Shown: positions 1 to 10,350 of the stretch, one piece after another | Layout: the number at the start of each line of letters is the position of its first letter | Position numbering within the stretch: position 1 is the stretch's first letter | Translations under genes and position numbers: made by a program | The notes under the pieces: generated by a model | Databases searched by the model: none | What the model saw: the letters and a program-made list of their open reading frames with translations, nothing else | What the model was told of the DNA's origin: nothing | Assembly: GCF_023053635.1 (NCBI RefSeq) | Contig: NC_086192.1 | Location: 11,085,001-11,149,000 of the forward strand | Direction: 5' to 3' | Length of the DNA: 64,000 nt | Source of the DNA: Elgaria multicarinata webbii | Lineage: Eukaryota > Chordata > Lepidosauria > Squamata > Anguidae

Positions 1-107
1 GGCACCCAGTCCTCTGGCCTCTTGGGGGCAAGCCAAAACCTTTTCATTTTCCCTGGGTTTTTGCAATTTCCTTCCGGACGACTGATTTATTTTGCGGCGT
101 TCTGCTC

Positions 108-550
108 ATATTATTATTATTATTATTTGCATTTATATACCACCCCATAGCTGAAGCTCTCTGGGTGAGAGCTTTGTAATCTTTACAAAGATTAAGTCAC
201 GGAACATTTATATATATATATACACACACACAAAAAAAATTTTTAACCATAAAAAGCATAAAAACAGATTAAATACAATATCTATCTATTCTTAAAAACT
301 CAAGCTTATGCTGTTAAATGCCTGGGAGAAGTGCAAAGTCTTGACCTGGCACCGAAAGGGTAATAATCTTGGCGGCAGGCGGGCCTCGTCAGGGAGATTA
401 TTCCAGAATTGGGGGGCCACCACTGAAAAGGCCCTCTCCCTGGTTGCCATCCTCCGAGCTTCCCCCGGAGCAAGGCACCCAGAGGAGGACCTTAGACGCT
501 GAGCGTATCGGGTGAGTTTGGAGCGCTCCTTCCACAAATGGAAGAGCTCT
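108..550 (-). mobile_element. L2-like LINE 3' fragment
   Basis: Read on the minus strand, the translation carries the typical end of an L2-clade reverse transcriptase protein (RAFSVVAPQFWNNLPDEAR, then a QVKTLHFSQAF-like end). Below it lies the 3' UTR signature of this family (CCCCATAGCTGAAGCTCTCTGGG) and an (ATT)n tail at about 110-130. It is a 5'-truncated, decayed copy. The same family recurs many times in the window. Confidence 0.75.
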
Positions 551-974
551 TTCCACCCAATAAAAAGACAGATTTGGCGGAGGGTCCAACCAGAAGAGCC
601 ACCGAGGGGGAGGTGATTTCCACCGATTCTCCCTGCGGCTCCGATCCCACTTCCTGTCCCGGAGCGACCCCCGACACTCCAAATTGCCCATGCCCCCCCC
701 ACCCGCATTCCTTCAGTGGAAGGAACACCAGATCCAACCCTTTGCATTTCCATTTTGATTATCTTGTTCTTTCCGTAATTGCCCTGGGGATTAGCATTGA
801 AGGACGCTAATAAAAATCCCAGCGTTTTCCTTAAATTGCAGTCCAGGGCCCTGTGTTTCTTGCATCTGAAACCCTTTGTTAATCATACAATGTGTGTTTT
901 TCCCCCTCATCTCTCTGAGGCAGGACACGTTCCACCGAATGGGAATGGTGACCTCCCGTGGACAAAGGAGGCAA

Positions 975-1290
975 AGCAGAAGAACATCAGAAGAGCCCTG
1001 CTGGATCAGACGGAAGGTCCATCTAGTCCAGCACTCTGTTCACACAGTGGCCAACCAGCTGTCGACCAGGGACCAGCAAAGCAGGACACGGTGCATCTGC
1101 ACCCTCCTGCCCATGTTCCCCAGCAACTGGTGCACACAGGCTTACTGCCTCGGATACTGGAGGTAGCACATAGCCATCAGGGTTAGTAGCCATTGATGGC
1201 CTTCTCCTCCAGGAATTTATCCAACCCCCTTTTCAAGCCGTCCAAATGGGTGGCCATCAACACATCTTGTGGTAGTGAGTTCCATAAGCA
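975..1290 (-). mobile_element. CR1 LINE 3' fragment
   Basis: The segment reads AGAAGAGCCCTGCTGGATCAG, then TCTAGTCCAGCACTCTG and CCATCAACACATCTTGTGG, which is the reverse-oriented 3' part of a CR1 subfamily common in sauropsids. It has close relatives at 40988-41580 and 53755-54130. It lies in VPS53 intron 2. Confidence 0.75.
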
Positions 1291-1733
1291 AAACCAGCCG
1301 GCCACGAAAACCCAAACCAGGCAGCTGGGAAGATCAGATTTGGCATTCCGCTGTGATTCAGAGCTCGACAGCCTTTCCCAAAGAAGAGGGCAAACCGAAG
1401 TCAAAGAATGCAGTGTGCAAAAGGCCACCATACATGACCGCACCAAGAATTTGCTGCTTTGGCTGCACAGAGCATTTGGCAGAAGAGGAAGCTCAGCACA
1501 TCTGAAAAACGAATTCCTTTCGTTTCCAATGTTCCGGCTGCAAGTGCCGATGGTTTTCTTGCCAGAACAGCACCACCCACGCACAAGAGGAACGTGTTAG
1601 CAGAGTGGGGAAATGCTAGGGCCTGCAGGATGGCGCCCTGAAGAGCCGCTTTGTGTGCCCACAGGCAGAAAAACGGGGTCAAAATCATAAATCAAACCCA
1701 CGCCCCATCACGTCGCAACGCACACAGGACTCA

Positions 1734-1943
<210 letters not shown>

Positions 1944-1944
1944 C

Positions 1945-2060
1945 TACAATTCCCAGCATACCCCAGCCGGCCATGTTGGTAGTTGTAGGACTCCCCCCCC
2001 CCCCATGTTGACTGTAGAATGCTGAGAGTTGTAGTCCCAACATATTGGGAGAAAAACCCA
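1945..2060. repeat. Palindromic 'CTACAACTCCCAGCAT' repeat
   Basis: Inverted copies of TCCTACAATTCCCAGCATA face GAATGCTGAGAGTTGTAGTCC, with a run of C between. This belongs to a dispersed foldback family seen at several other sites here (4072, 43640, 59037, 59230, 60240). Confidence 0.5.
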
Positions 2061-2423
2061 GCTAGGGAGGGTGGATCTACAATCATCAAACAAACCCTTG
2101 AAATGGGCATTTCACTGCCCTTGGCATTTTACAGTCGTCCCCCATTTGCACCCTAAGATAAGCCCCCCCAAATGCACCCACCCCATCAAGCAAGCAGACA
2201 CGAGGGCCCCCCAGAGCCCAGCAGAAGCCTCCGCCCCTTTCAACGGACACCCCTGCACCCACCAAAAGCATACAGCGCCCCCCCACACACTCACGCACCC
2301 CACATTGGCATCCCAAGGTCCTTCCTACAAGGGTCAGTGACAATAGCCTCCTTTATGAGTACCCCACAGTCCCTCCCCCCTATCTAATTAGACCTTCCCC
2401 CTTGGCCCCACAGCCCACTAAGC

Positions 2424-2942
2424 TAGGGTGACCCTATGAAAAGGAGGACAGGGCTCCTGTATCTTTAACAGTTGCATAGAAAAGGGAATTTCAGCAGGTG
2501 CATGCAGCACCTGGTGAAATTCCCGCTTCATCACAACAGTTAAAGCTGCAGGACCCCTACCCTCTTTTGTATCTGGTCAAGAGGGCAGGGTACCTGCAGC
2601 TTTAACTGTTGTGATGAAGAGGGAATTTCACCATGTTCCCCGTATATACAAACGAGACCTGCTAAAATTCCCTTTTCTATGCTACTGTTAAAGATACAGG
2701 AGCCCTGTCCTCCTTTCCATATGGTCACCCTAGTTTAACCGGGTTGCTGTTAAAGATACAAGAGCCCTGACCTCATTTGTATCTGGTCAAGAGGGCAGGT
2801 CACCTGCAGCTTTAACTGTTGTGATGAAGAGGGAATTTCACCAGGTTCCCCATATATACAAATGACACCTGCAGAAATTCCCTTTTCTATGCTACTGTTA
2901 AAGATACAGGAGCCCTGTCCCCCTTTTCGTAGGGTCGCCCTA
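2424..2942. mobile_element. hAT-like palindromic MITE, composite with internal duplication
   Basis: The element starts TAGGGTGACCCTATG and ends GGGTCGCCCTA, flanked by the direct repeat ACTAAGC (2417-2423 and 2943-2949). The first part (2424-2732) is a complete foldback: both arms carry CTCCTGTATCTTTAACAG and TTAAAGCTGCAG. The second part (about 2740-2942) repeats the right half. Because one target duplication encloses both, this looks like one insertion that later duplicated internally, or a composite. Relatives are at 8847-9142, 9453-9760 and 30387-30704. Confidence 0.75.
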
Positions 2943-2949
2943 ACTAAGC

Positions 2950-3740
2950 AAGCAGACCCTCCAGCAGCAACTTTGCCTCCCTCCACCCCCACCAGCAGCC
3001 CCTTAGAAGTGCACCCCTCCCCTCCCTTTCTCCCCACACAGCCAGGACCTTCCCAACCATTCACCCATCAGCCTCCCTATAGGCACCCCACAGCCCCTCC
3101 CCACTGGCAGCCCCCAAACCCCTCGCCCCATTGCCCCCTCTCAATATGTGGCACCCCACAGCCCCTCCCCCACTGGCACCCCACCAGCCCCTCCCTCCAT
3201 TGGCAGCCCCCAAACTCCTCCCCCCCATTGGCCCCTCACAATATGTGGCACCCCCCAGCCCCTCCCCCACTGGCACCCCCCCCAGCCCCTCCCCCACTGG
3301 CACCCCCCCAGCCCCTCCCTCCATTGGCAGCCCCCAAACTCCTCCCCCCATTGGCCCCTCACAATATGTGGCACCCCCCCAGCCCCTCCCCCACTGGCAA
3401 CCCACCATCCCCTCCCCCACTGGCACCCCACCAGCCCCTCCCTCCATTGGCAGCCCCCAAACCCCTCCCCCCATTGGCCCCTCACAATATGTGGCACCCC
3501 CCCCAGCCCAGCCCCCACTGGCAACCCACCAGCCCCTCCCCCATTGGCCCCTCTCAATATGTGGCACCCCACAGCCCTTCCCCCACTGGCACCTCACCAG
3601 CCCCTCTCCCCATTCATCACCCTAGATACCCCCAAGGCAGCCCCCCACCCGCTCCCTGCAGCCCCTCCCCCAATTAGCATGCCAGGCCCTGCCCCCTCGC
3701 CAAGCGCCCCCACCCCACCCCACCCCACCCCACCGGGCTC
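2950..3740. repeat. C-rich minisatellite in VPS53 intron 1
   Basis: Variants of a roughly 24-26 bp unit (CCCCTCCCCCACTGGCACCC) alternate with CAATATGTGGCACC blocks at about 3142, 3239, 3362, 3484 and 3555. The strand bias is extreme. The minus strand, which is VPS53-sense, is G-rich with many G3-G7 runs. Long open frames here are by-products of the repeat. Confidence 0.85.
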
Positions 3741-3742
3741 AC

Positions 3743-3826
3743 CTGCTCGATGGCCAGCTGGACCTCCGGCGCCAGCTGCAAGGCGGCCTCCAGCTCGTCG
3801 GCCAGGTCCAGCTCGTCCTCCTCCAT
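3743..3826 (-). CDS. VPS53: VPS53 coding exon 1 (start codon)
   Basis: The minus-strand ATG at 3826 opens MEEDELDLADELEAALQ, then LAPEVQLAIEQ (28 residues), ending at a CAG|GTGAGC donor. It matches the acidic N-terminus of vertebrate VPS53 and runs in phase 0 into exon 2. VPS53 works with VPS51, VPS52 and VPS54 (GARP) or VPS50 (EARP) in the cytosol at Golgi and endosome membranes. The start is chosen because it is the first ATG in frame, sits in a GC-rich 5' region and gives the conserved N-terminus. Intron 1 is 1,922 bp. Confidence 0.95.
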
Positions 3827-4110
3827 CGCGGCCCCGGGAGCGCCGCTCCGCCCTCCGCTCTCGCTCGCCGCTTCCGGGAACAGAGGCATCCTGGGATGCT
3901 GGAGGACTGCGAAGGGGCGGGGCGACGAAGAGGAAGACGGCGGCGGAGGCCACGAACTGGAGCAGCCAATGAACGCGAGGGGGCGGGGCGCCATGCCGCG
4001 ATGTCCTGGCACCTCCCTCTGCTGGGAGACCGCCGCAGCCTCTTTCCCAACCTGGCGCCCTCTGCGTGAGTCCACTACAGCTCCCATTGTCCCTGGCCCA
4101 CCGTGATGGG
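3827..4110 (-). promoter_or_regulatory. VPS53: VPS53 promoter and 5' UTR region
   Basis: GC-rich sequence directly upstream of the VPS53 ATG has two GGGGCGGGGC boxes (about 3914 and 3983), a CCAAT motif (about 3964) and no obvious TATA box. This fits a CpG-type housekeeping promoter. The transcription start cannot be fixed from sequence alone. Confidence 0.7.
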
Positions 4111-4128
4111 AGTTGTAGTCCGACATGT
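4072..4128. repeat. VPS53: ZNF143-like palindromic repeat at the VPS53 promoter
   Basis: ACTACAGCTCCCATTGTCCC faces GATGGGAGTTGTAGTCC. The half-site resembles the ZNF143/THAP11 promoter motif (ACTACAAYTCCCAGMATGC). It could be a decayed member of the dispersed foldback family or a genuine promoter element; the position about 250 bp above the ATG fits either. Confidence 0.5.
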
Positions 4129-4160
4129 CTGGACGATACCACATCGGGGAATGCAGGGTG

Positions 4161-4175
4161 TGTGTGTGTGTGTGA

Positions 4176-4233
<58 letters not shown>

Positions 4234-4262
4234 AATTATTATTATTATTATTATTATTATTT
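4161..4262. repeat. Compound microsatellite (TG)n(TA)n(TG)n(ATT)n
   Basis: Runs of TG, TA, TG and then ATT follow one another directly. The ATT part is the tail of the adjacent minus-strand L2-like LINE. Confidence 0.95.
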
Positions 4263-4580
4263 GCATTTTTATACCGCCCAATAGCCGAAGCTCCCTGTGC
4301 GGTTCACAAAAACTAAAACAATTCAAAGTGTAAAACAAACAGTATAAAAACATGATATAAAATACACATTAAAACGAACTAAAACATACCATACATGATT
4401 AAAACATCCTGAAAACATCCTGAAAACATTCTAAAATTTCACTGGATAGGCCTACGGGAATAGATCAGTCTTTATTGCTTTTTTAAATTCTAAAAGACTG
4501 TCAAGTTGACGAATCTCCTCCGGCAGGCCATTCCACAGTCTGGGAGCAGCAGAAGAGAAGGTCCTCTGGGTAACTGCGTA
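4262..4580 (-). mobile_element. L2-like LINE 3' fragment
   Basis: It carries the 3' UTR signature TACCGCCCAATAGCCGAAGC. At its far end the minus strand encodes an L2-type C-terminus (APRLWNGLPEEIRQ-like). It is 5'-truncated. Confidence 0.7.
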
Positions 4581-4599
4581 TATGTGTGTGTATATAATG

Positions 4600-4760
4600 T
4601 GGATTTATTAGTATTAGTATTAGTGTAAACATTTCTATACCACCCCATAGCCAAAGCTCTGTGGGTGGTTTTCAAAGGTTAAAAACATGTACACCGCCCT
4701 GTCAGATCCTTGTGATATAGGGCGGGATATAAATATTTTAATAATTATTTTAAATACGTT
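4600..4760. mobile_element. Two LINE 3' tails, opposite orientation
   Basis: 4600-4680 holds a minus-oriented L2-like tail (CCACCCCATAGCCAAAGCTC). 4690-4760 holds a plus-oriented tail ending AGGGCGGGATATAAATA. Confidence 0.55.
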
Positions 4761-4826
4761 TGTGCACACGCAATGTATTATTAGAATGAATAATAAAACA
4801 GAAAAATGGAAAACTTAAAACAAAAT

Positions 4827-4881
4827 ATTTCAGCATCTGCCTGTCTGCAGTATATATATACAGACAGGCAGATGCTGAAAT
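4827..4881. repeat. Perfect 21-bp inverted repeat (hairpin)
   Basis: The arms at 4827-4847 (ATTTCAGCATCTGCCTGTCT plus G) and 4861-4881 are exact reverse complements around a 13-base AT-rich loop. No terminal signature of a known MITE is visible. Confidence 0.9.
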
Positions 4882-4889
4882 TATAAAAT

Positions 4890-5440
4890 GACAGTCTTGG
4901 GTGCCTCTGAGCATGGGCAGAGGGCCTTTCTGCCCAACAGCCTGCAGCCAAAATGTAAAGCGTGCATTATCCGGGTGTGTTTAGGAGGCAAGGTCAGGGC
5001 TCCCCGAGGATTTAAAAATAAAACAAAAATAAACCTGATGAAAACGAGAGTTTTATTCTTCAAAGTAACCCAACACATTTCGCCCCATATCCTGTATTTC
5101 CAGGCCTTCTTCAGGGCTTATACAAAAAATAAAAGGGCAATACCGCAGATTAATATGCATTTATGAATAAAACAATTTTAAATGTCTTAAACTGCATTTC
5201 CATATTTGCAACAGCACCTTAAAATTAAATTATAGCCTGCAGGGATCTCTGGAAAATGTTTCCGAGAATAAATCCTGAATTTACATGTTGAGTAAGCCGC
5301 AAATCATAAACATTTTCTTTAACTCATTTCAGATGTATCCATAATTGCACTGATTAAACTCAAGGTCTTTCATTCCTGGATACATACCACATCTTAGGGA
5401 GTGTCTGAAAACGCTGACCTTTAGAAGAAGGGAAGAAAGT
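4890..5440. other. No gene; AT-rich repeat-like sequence
   Basis: No coding exon or RNA gene is visible. The stretch around 5040-5110 (ACACATTTCGCC ... GGCCTTCTTCAGGG) looks repeat-derived, but I cannot name the family. Confidence 0.4.
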
Positions 5441-5449
5441 CCAACTCTT

Positions 5450-5903
5450 CATTAAGGCCTCAAAATGTGCTCCAATTCCATTTTTTTTTTAAGCAGGATT
5501 TTTCCATGATCTGTGGGGACTTTCATGCCCCAAACCTGATTTCCTTTCCAGAGCGAGGCTGAAATTACTGCTGGGACAGACATATCCTCGCGAATATTAA
5601 CTATACAACGTTTAATTATATTCTAGGAATATTAGCAAATTTAGTCAATGGAGACCATATTGCACATCAATTGTTAATTTCTACTTGGCCTCTTTGCACC
5701 TGAAGACATTTAGTGGGTTTCTCCATTAGGGGCAAGGTCCCAAATTTCCTGATTCTGTAGGATAAGAGAAAGTTCATTTGCAGATTTCCTGTCACCAGCG
5801 ATGAGCAACCTGGCTGCTGTCCAGAAAAAAGTCAGGAATTCTTTGATGTCTGATTTGTGTATCTGTGACATTATTGCTTTAATGCAAGCTTCTCTGTGAA
5901 TCA
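5450..5903 (-). mobile_element. L1-like LINE ORF2 C-terminal fragment
   Basis: On the minus strand, FLTFFWTAARLLIAGDRKS followed by QNQEIWDLAPNGETH resembles the end of squamate L1 ORF2 (consensus TAARLLIAxxWKS ... IWDLALMEKLT). It is a decayed fragment cut off by the CR1 copy that begins near 5906. Confidence 0.55.
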
Positions 5904-5905
5904 AT

Positions 5906-6350
5906 AGAATCATAGAATCATAGAATAGCAGAGTTGGAAGGGGACTACAAGGCCATTGAGTCCAACCCCTTGCTCAATGCAAGAATCCACCCTAAAGCAT
6001 CCCTGACAGAGGGTTCTCCAGCTGCCTCTTGAAGGCCTCTAGTGTGGGAGAGGCCACCACCTCCCTAGGTCACTGGTTCCATTGTCGTACTGCTCTAACA
6101 GCCAGGAAGTTTTTCCTGATGTCCAGCCAGAATCTGGCTTCCTGTCACTTGAGCCCGTTATTCCATGTCCTGCACTCTGGGAGGATCAAGAAGAGATCCT
6201 GGCCCTCAAGTATTTGAAGAGTGCCATCATGTCTCCCTCCATCTTCTCTTCTCCAGGCTAAACATGCCCAGTTCTTTCAGTCTCTCCTCATAGGGCTTTG
6301 TTTCCAGACCCCTGATCATCCTGGTTGCCCTCCTCTGAACACGCTCCAAT
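5906..6350 (-). mobile_element. CR1 LINE 3' fragment
   Basis: It starts with the CR1 8-bp tail repeats (ATAGAATCATAGAATC) and continues AGTTGGAAGG, GAAGTTTTTCCTGATGTCC and CTCCAGGCTAAACATGCCCA, ending in CCTCTGAACACGCTCCAA. This is the reverse strand of the CR1 reverse-transcriptase C-terminus and 3' UTR. Confidence 0.9.
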
Positions 6351-6860
6351 ACAAGCCCCCCTGTGTGACATTACTCAACCACAGGGGTGCTGAAGGCAAA
6401 TGTGGGTGGAGCCAAACAAAAGAGGTGGGGCTAAAAGATGTTTAAACCAAATAGCAGCATATTTTAGCTTAAAGCCGGTAAACCAGCTAATGGTCAGTGG
6501 TTGGGAGAAAGGCAAAAGGGATGTGTGTATCTAGGGAACCCTGGATGGTTGGATTGGGGCCCCAACCGCACCAAATTTCCTTCCCAGAGATATTTGGTGT
6601 ATAGGATGCGATTACAGCCGAACTTGAGGGCTTCCATGGACAGACCACAGGACGGGGTTGTAGGGTGGCAACCTTTTGCGTGCTTAAGTAAGCCCACTGA
6701 GGCTTCTAAGGAAGCAGGTGTAGGATCAGGACCAGCGAATGGAGAGAGAATCCACCAAGATTTACAAAATTGCAAATCTGTGCGCCGAACCCAAAGGCTG
6801 GATTTCGGCTCAGACGTGACCGCTGGCAAAAAGGTGGGCGTCCCCCCCCAACCGTTTTCT
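6351..6860. other. No recognised feature
   Basis: Mixed sequence without splice-flanked open frames, RNA genes or clear repeats that I can name. Confidence 0.4.
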
Positions 6861-6867
6861 CTTCGCA

Positions 6868-6975
6868 GCAGCCCTGCGAGGTAGCTTAGGTTGAGAGAAT
6901 TTGCATCTTGGCCAAGCGGGATCCGAATTCGCCTCTCCTCTGATCCAAGGCACCACTCCGCCGTCTTGAGGAGGC
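6868..6975 (-). mobile_element. tRNA-derived SINE, degraded
   Basis: CAGCCCTGCGAGGTAGCTTAGG followed by a GATCCGAATTCGCC block is the reverse of a squamate tRNA-derived SINE (decayed B box, GGTTCGAATCC type, then a conserved CCTACCTCGCAGGGYTGY part). Confidence 0.5.
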
Positions 6976-6979
6976 TTCT

Positions 6980-7690
6980 AGCACCTGAGCTACCTGTTTG
7001 CACCTGTTGTTTTGAAGAAATCAAACACCTCCGATTGCTATGGGGATTTTATTTGCTTCTGTTTTCCACACACGCCCACTCGCCTGCTGCATGTTGCCAC
7101 ACGCCGCGCCATAAATATTTAAGATTCTGCAAATCCGCAGAAGTGCCTTCCTCTGTGCAGACACCTTCCCGGTTTCAAAACTAAGGGCTGTGGTTACCTG
7201 AGACTCAAACCTGGAGCCGCTTTATGTATTGGAAGGGTGGCCAACATCTTTACGGAACAGGGCTCCTGTGCCTTTGTTGGCCGCTTGATCTCCTGACGTG
7301 CTTACGGCATGCCAGGAAACATTCTGCAGGCTAAGTTGTACATGGATCAAGGATAAATGTGCTTGGTCTTTCACACACACACACACAAAAGCAACAGTTG
7401 TTTATTAAGATTTTTCATCATCTCCCGCAATAGCAATACATAACTACTGAGATCTGCGACAAAATGTTGCAGTTATGAAGTGCTTCTGGTTGGCATGCTT
7501 TATTCCATTCCCCCAAAACAGTCAATCAACATCCCATGCTAAATCCTCATTGGACTATTTTTGGGTGCCCATCTAAATATGGTTTGGGGCCTCCACGGAA
7601 CGGCTGAAAATCCAGGCTTCTCTTTTCAGCTAGGTAAGCAGGCAGGTAAGGAAAAAGAGAAAAGAGAAAGAAGAAGTGGAAAGAACAGCA
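6980..7690. other. No recognised feature
   Basis: No gene or named repeat seen, apart from a short (CA)n run at about 7373-7386. Confidence 0.4.
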
Positions 7691-8204
7691 TGTGTGGTGC
7701 CATGTAGTGTGGCTACGTTATTCCGGGCAGCTGCCCTAAGATCTTGTCAGGTGGAGGTGATACAAGCAGACAGTAAAAAATGTACATTTTGCTCAGATAA
7801 ATTGAACATGCAGTCATGACTACAACATAAACACAAACTCTAGGAGTCAGAGGAAGACCGTATCCAAGAGCTGGATCTGTTTGTGGGTGTATTTGGCCAG
7901 AGTGAAGGTTTTGGAAATATGACCTGAAGTAAAATAAGTCATTAAGAGGCTTGTAGGAGCTGCAGCTTCTCTTGAATCCTTCAGAATTGTCCCTAAGCAG
8001 TTTTTCGAAAGCCCCAAATAAAAATTTGCATTCCCTTATGTACAAAATATATCTTTAATACATTAATTTGTTATCCCATTGGTGCTAGGGAGAGGAAATC
8101 TCAGGGATCAAGTAAATTCATTTCTAGGGAGTGTAACTCATTGGAAAAGAGGAAAAGGACAGCTGTAAGTCAATGAGGGAGAATTTGGACGATGTATTAG
8201 ATTA

Positions 8205-8329
8205 CAGCCTTTCTCAACCTGGGGCGCTCCAGATGTGTTGGACTACAACTCCCAGAATGCCCCAGCCAGTGGGGCATTCTGGGAGATGCAGTCCAACACA
8301 TCTGGAGCGCCCCAGGTTGAGAAAGGCTG
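8205..8329. mobile_element. Palindromic MITE with ZNF143-like half sites
   Basis: Near-perfect hairpin: CAGCCTTTCTCAACCTGGGG is mirrored by CCCCAGGTTGAGAAAGGCTG. The direct repeat TATTAGA lies at 8195-8201 and 8330-8336. Inside is GGACTACAACTCCCAGAATG, close to a ZNF143/THAP11 site. A sister copy is at 59865-59981. Confidence 0.8.
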
Positions 8330-8846
8330 TATTAGAAGGACTTAAAGAAAGCTGAGCAGAAGGTCTGGATATTAGACTCTTTCTTCTCTGTGGGATAACC
8401 ACGTAGTGTGGCTATTTTATGCCAGGCTGCTGCCCTAATATCTTGTCAAGAGAAGGTGATATAAGGAGGCTGTGAAAAGGTGTACAATTTACCAAGATAA
8501 ATTGCACATGCAGTTATGAACACAATATGAAACATAATAAGTTCTGGGAGTCAGAAGAAGACTGTGCCCAAAAGCTGGACCTGTTTTATGCCAGAAAACT
8601 GCCCAAAGTTCTTGCCAGAAGAATGTGCCACAAGCAGGCAGTAAAAATACAGAATAATTGTCCAAACAGTCATTAAAAACAACTTTAAAAAAATGTCCAA
8701 GCAGTTTTATTATGACATTTTGTTGTCCAAGCAGTCTTAAAACTAACTTAAATACAAGTTCTGGGAGTCAGGGAAGACGGCACCCAAGAGCTGGTCCTGT
8801 TTTGGGGTGTATTTGATAAGGGTGGTTTAGGGAAATTGGCCTGAGG

Positions 8847-9142
8847 AAGGGTGAACATACAGAAAGGAGGACAAGGGCCTTGTATCTTTAACAGTTCTAT
8901 GGAAAAGAGAATTTCAGTAGGTGGAATTTGTTTGCGTGCAACACCTGGTGAAATACCCTCTTCATCACAACAGTTAAAGCTGCAGGAGCCCTTCCATCTT
9001 TTGTCTCTGCTTTAACTGTTGTGATGAAGAGGGAATTTCACTAGGTGCTGCATGCATGCAAAAGACACCTTGTGTAATGCCCTTTTCTATACAACTGTTA
9101 AAGATACAGGAGCCCTGTCCTCCTTTCTATATGGTCACCCTA
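8847..9142. mobile_element. hAT-like palindromic MITE
   Basis: Same family as 2424-2942: AGGGTGAACATAC at the left, ATGGTCACCCTA at the right, with the mirrored TTAAAGCTGCAG core. The flanks CCTGAGGA (8840-8847) and CCTGAGGT (9143-9150) form an 8-bp target duplication with one mismatch. Confidence 0.85.
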
Positions 9143-9452
9143 CCTGAGGTAAAAGAAGTCATAAAATAACTTAAATACAAGCTCTGGGAGTCAAGGAAGA
9201 CGGTACACAAGAGCTGGTCCCGTTTTGGGGTGTATTTGACAAGGGTGAAGGTTTATGGAAATTGAGCTGAGGTAAAAGAAGTCATTAAGACGGTTCTAGT
9301 CTCTTGAATCCTTCAGAATTGTCAGTACGCAGTCTTTTGAAAACCCCAAAGTAAAAGTTAGCATTCCCTCATGTACAAAATATCCCTTTAACGCATTAAC
9401 TTGTTATCCCATCATTTGTTTTAGTGTTGGAGGGAGGAAGTCACATAGGGAG

Positions 9453-9760
9453 TAGGGTGACCATATGAAAAGGAGGACAGGGCTCCTGTATCTTTAACAG
9501 TTGTATTGAAAAGGGAATCATTTGTATATATGGAGAACCTGGTGAAATTTCCTCTTCATCACAACAGTTAAAGCTGCAGGTGCCCTGCCCTCTTTGAAAT
9601 CTGGTCACTCTAGTATAGCTCCTGCAGTTTTAACTGCTGTGATGAAGAGGGGATTTCACTAGGTTCTCCATATATACAAATGACACCTGCTGAAATTCCC
9701 TTTTCTATGCAACTGTTAAAGATACAGGAGCCCTGTCCTCCTTTTCATAGGGTCACCCTA
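9453..9760. mobile_element. hAT-like palindromic MITE with perfect 8-bp TSD
   Basis: The element runs TAGGGTGACCATATG ... CATAGGGTCACCCTA and is flanked by the exact 8-bp direct repeat ATAGGGAG (9445-9452 and 9761-9768). An 8-bp target duplication is the hallmark of the hAT superfamily. Confidence 0.9.
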
Positions 9761-10064
9761 ATAGGGAGCAACTAAAGTTGATTCAAATTGTCTGTGGCGC
9801 GTAGCTAGGTGGAAAAGAGTGGGAAAAGACTTTACCCAAGAGCAGGACAATGTTTGTGGGTGCATTTTGCTGGGATGAAGGTTCAGGGAATTTGGCCTGA
9901 GGTAAAAAAAAAGTCATTAAGAGGCTTCCAGCAGCAGTGTCTCTTGAATCATTCAAAATTGTCAGTAACCTGTCTTATGTACAGGAATCAGTACACACAT
10001 GCAGAATATTGGGGTTTCTGCTGTTTCTTGTGGGATTACTACTGTAATTCAAACTTATTTCTAT

Positions 10065-10350
10065 GGGCTCATCTACACCAAGCAGGATATTCCACTATGA
10101 AAGCGGTATATAAAAGGCAGGAGCCACACTACTGCTTTACAGTGATATTGAAGTGCACTGAGAACTGTTGGGGCCCATGACACATAACATATATCACTTT
10201 CATACCACTTTCATAGCGTTATATGTAGATGTGTCATGTGTTCCAACGGTTGTCAATGCACTTCAATACAGCTATAAAGCAGTAATGTGGCTCCTGCCTT
10301 TTATATATTGCTTTCATAGTGGAATATCCTGCATGGTGTAGATGAGGCCT
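10065..10350. mobile_element. Palindromic MITE
   Basis: GGGCTCATCTACACCAAGCA is mirrored by TGCATGGTGTAGATGAGGCC, and AGGCAGGAGCCACA is mirrored inside. CTATGG lies at both flanks. It is non-coding and hAT-like by symmetry. A related half may lie at 42890-43030. Confidence 0.7.

Larger units (their letters stand above)
7700..10000 (+). repeat. Low-copy tandem duplication block, about five copies
   Basis: A diverged segment recurs at about 7713, 8403, 8585, 9160 and 9800. Shared landmarks are TAGTGTGGCTA, TCTGGGAGTCA, AAGAGCTGGTCC, GTCATTAAGAGGC and TCTTGAATCCTTCAGAATTG. Copies differ in length and are split by three later MITE insertions (8205-8329, 8847-9142, 9453-9760). No coding content is evident. 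Confidence 0.7.

Noticed and set aside
3061-3677. Overlapping long open frames of 140-270 codons on both strands
   Set aside because: They are made only of the C-rich minisatellite (PPLAPHQPLPPLA-type repeats), have no splice or homology support, and lie in VPS53 intron 1.
4191-4284. Open frames reading IYIYIYIY and VCVCVC
   Set aside because: Translation of the compound dinucleotide microsatellite.
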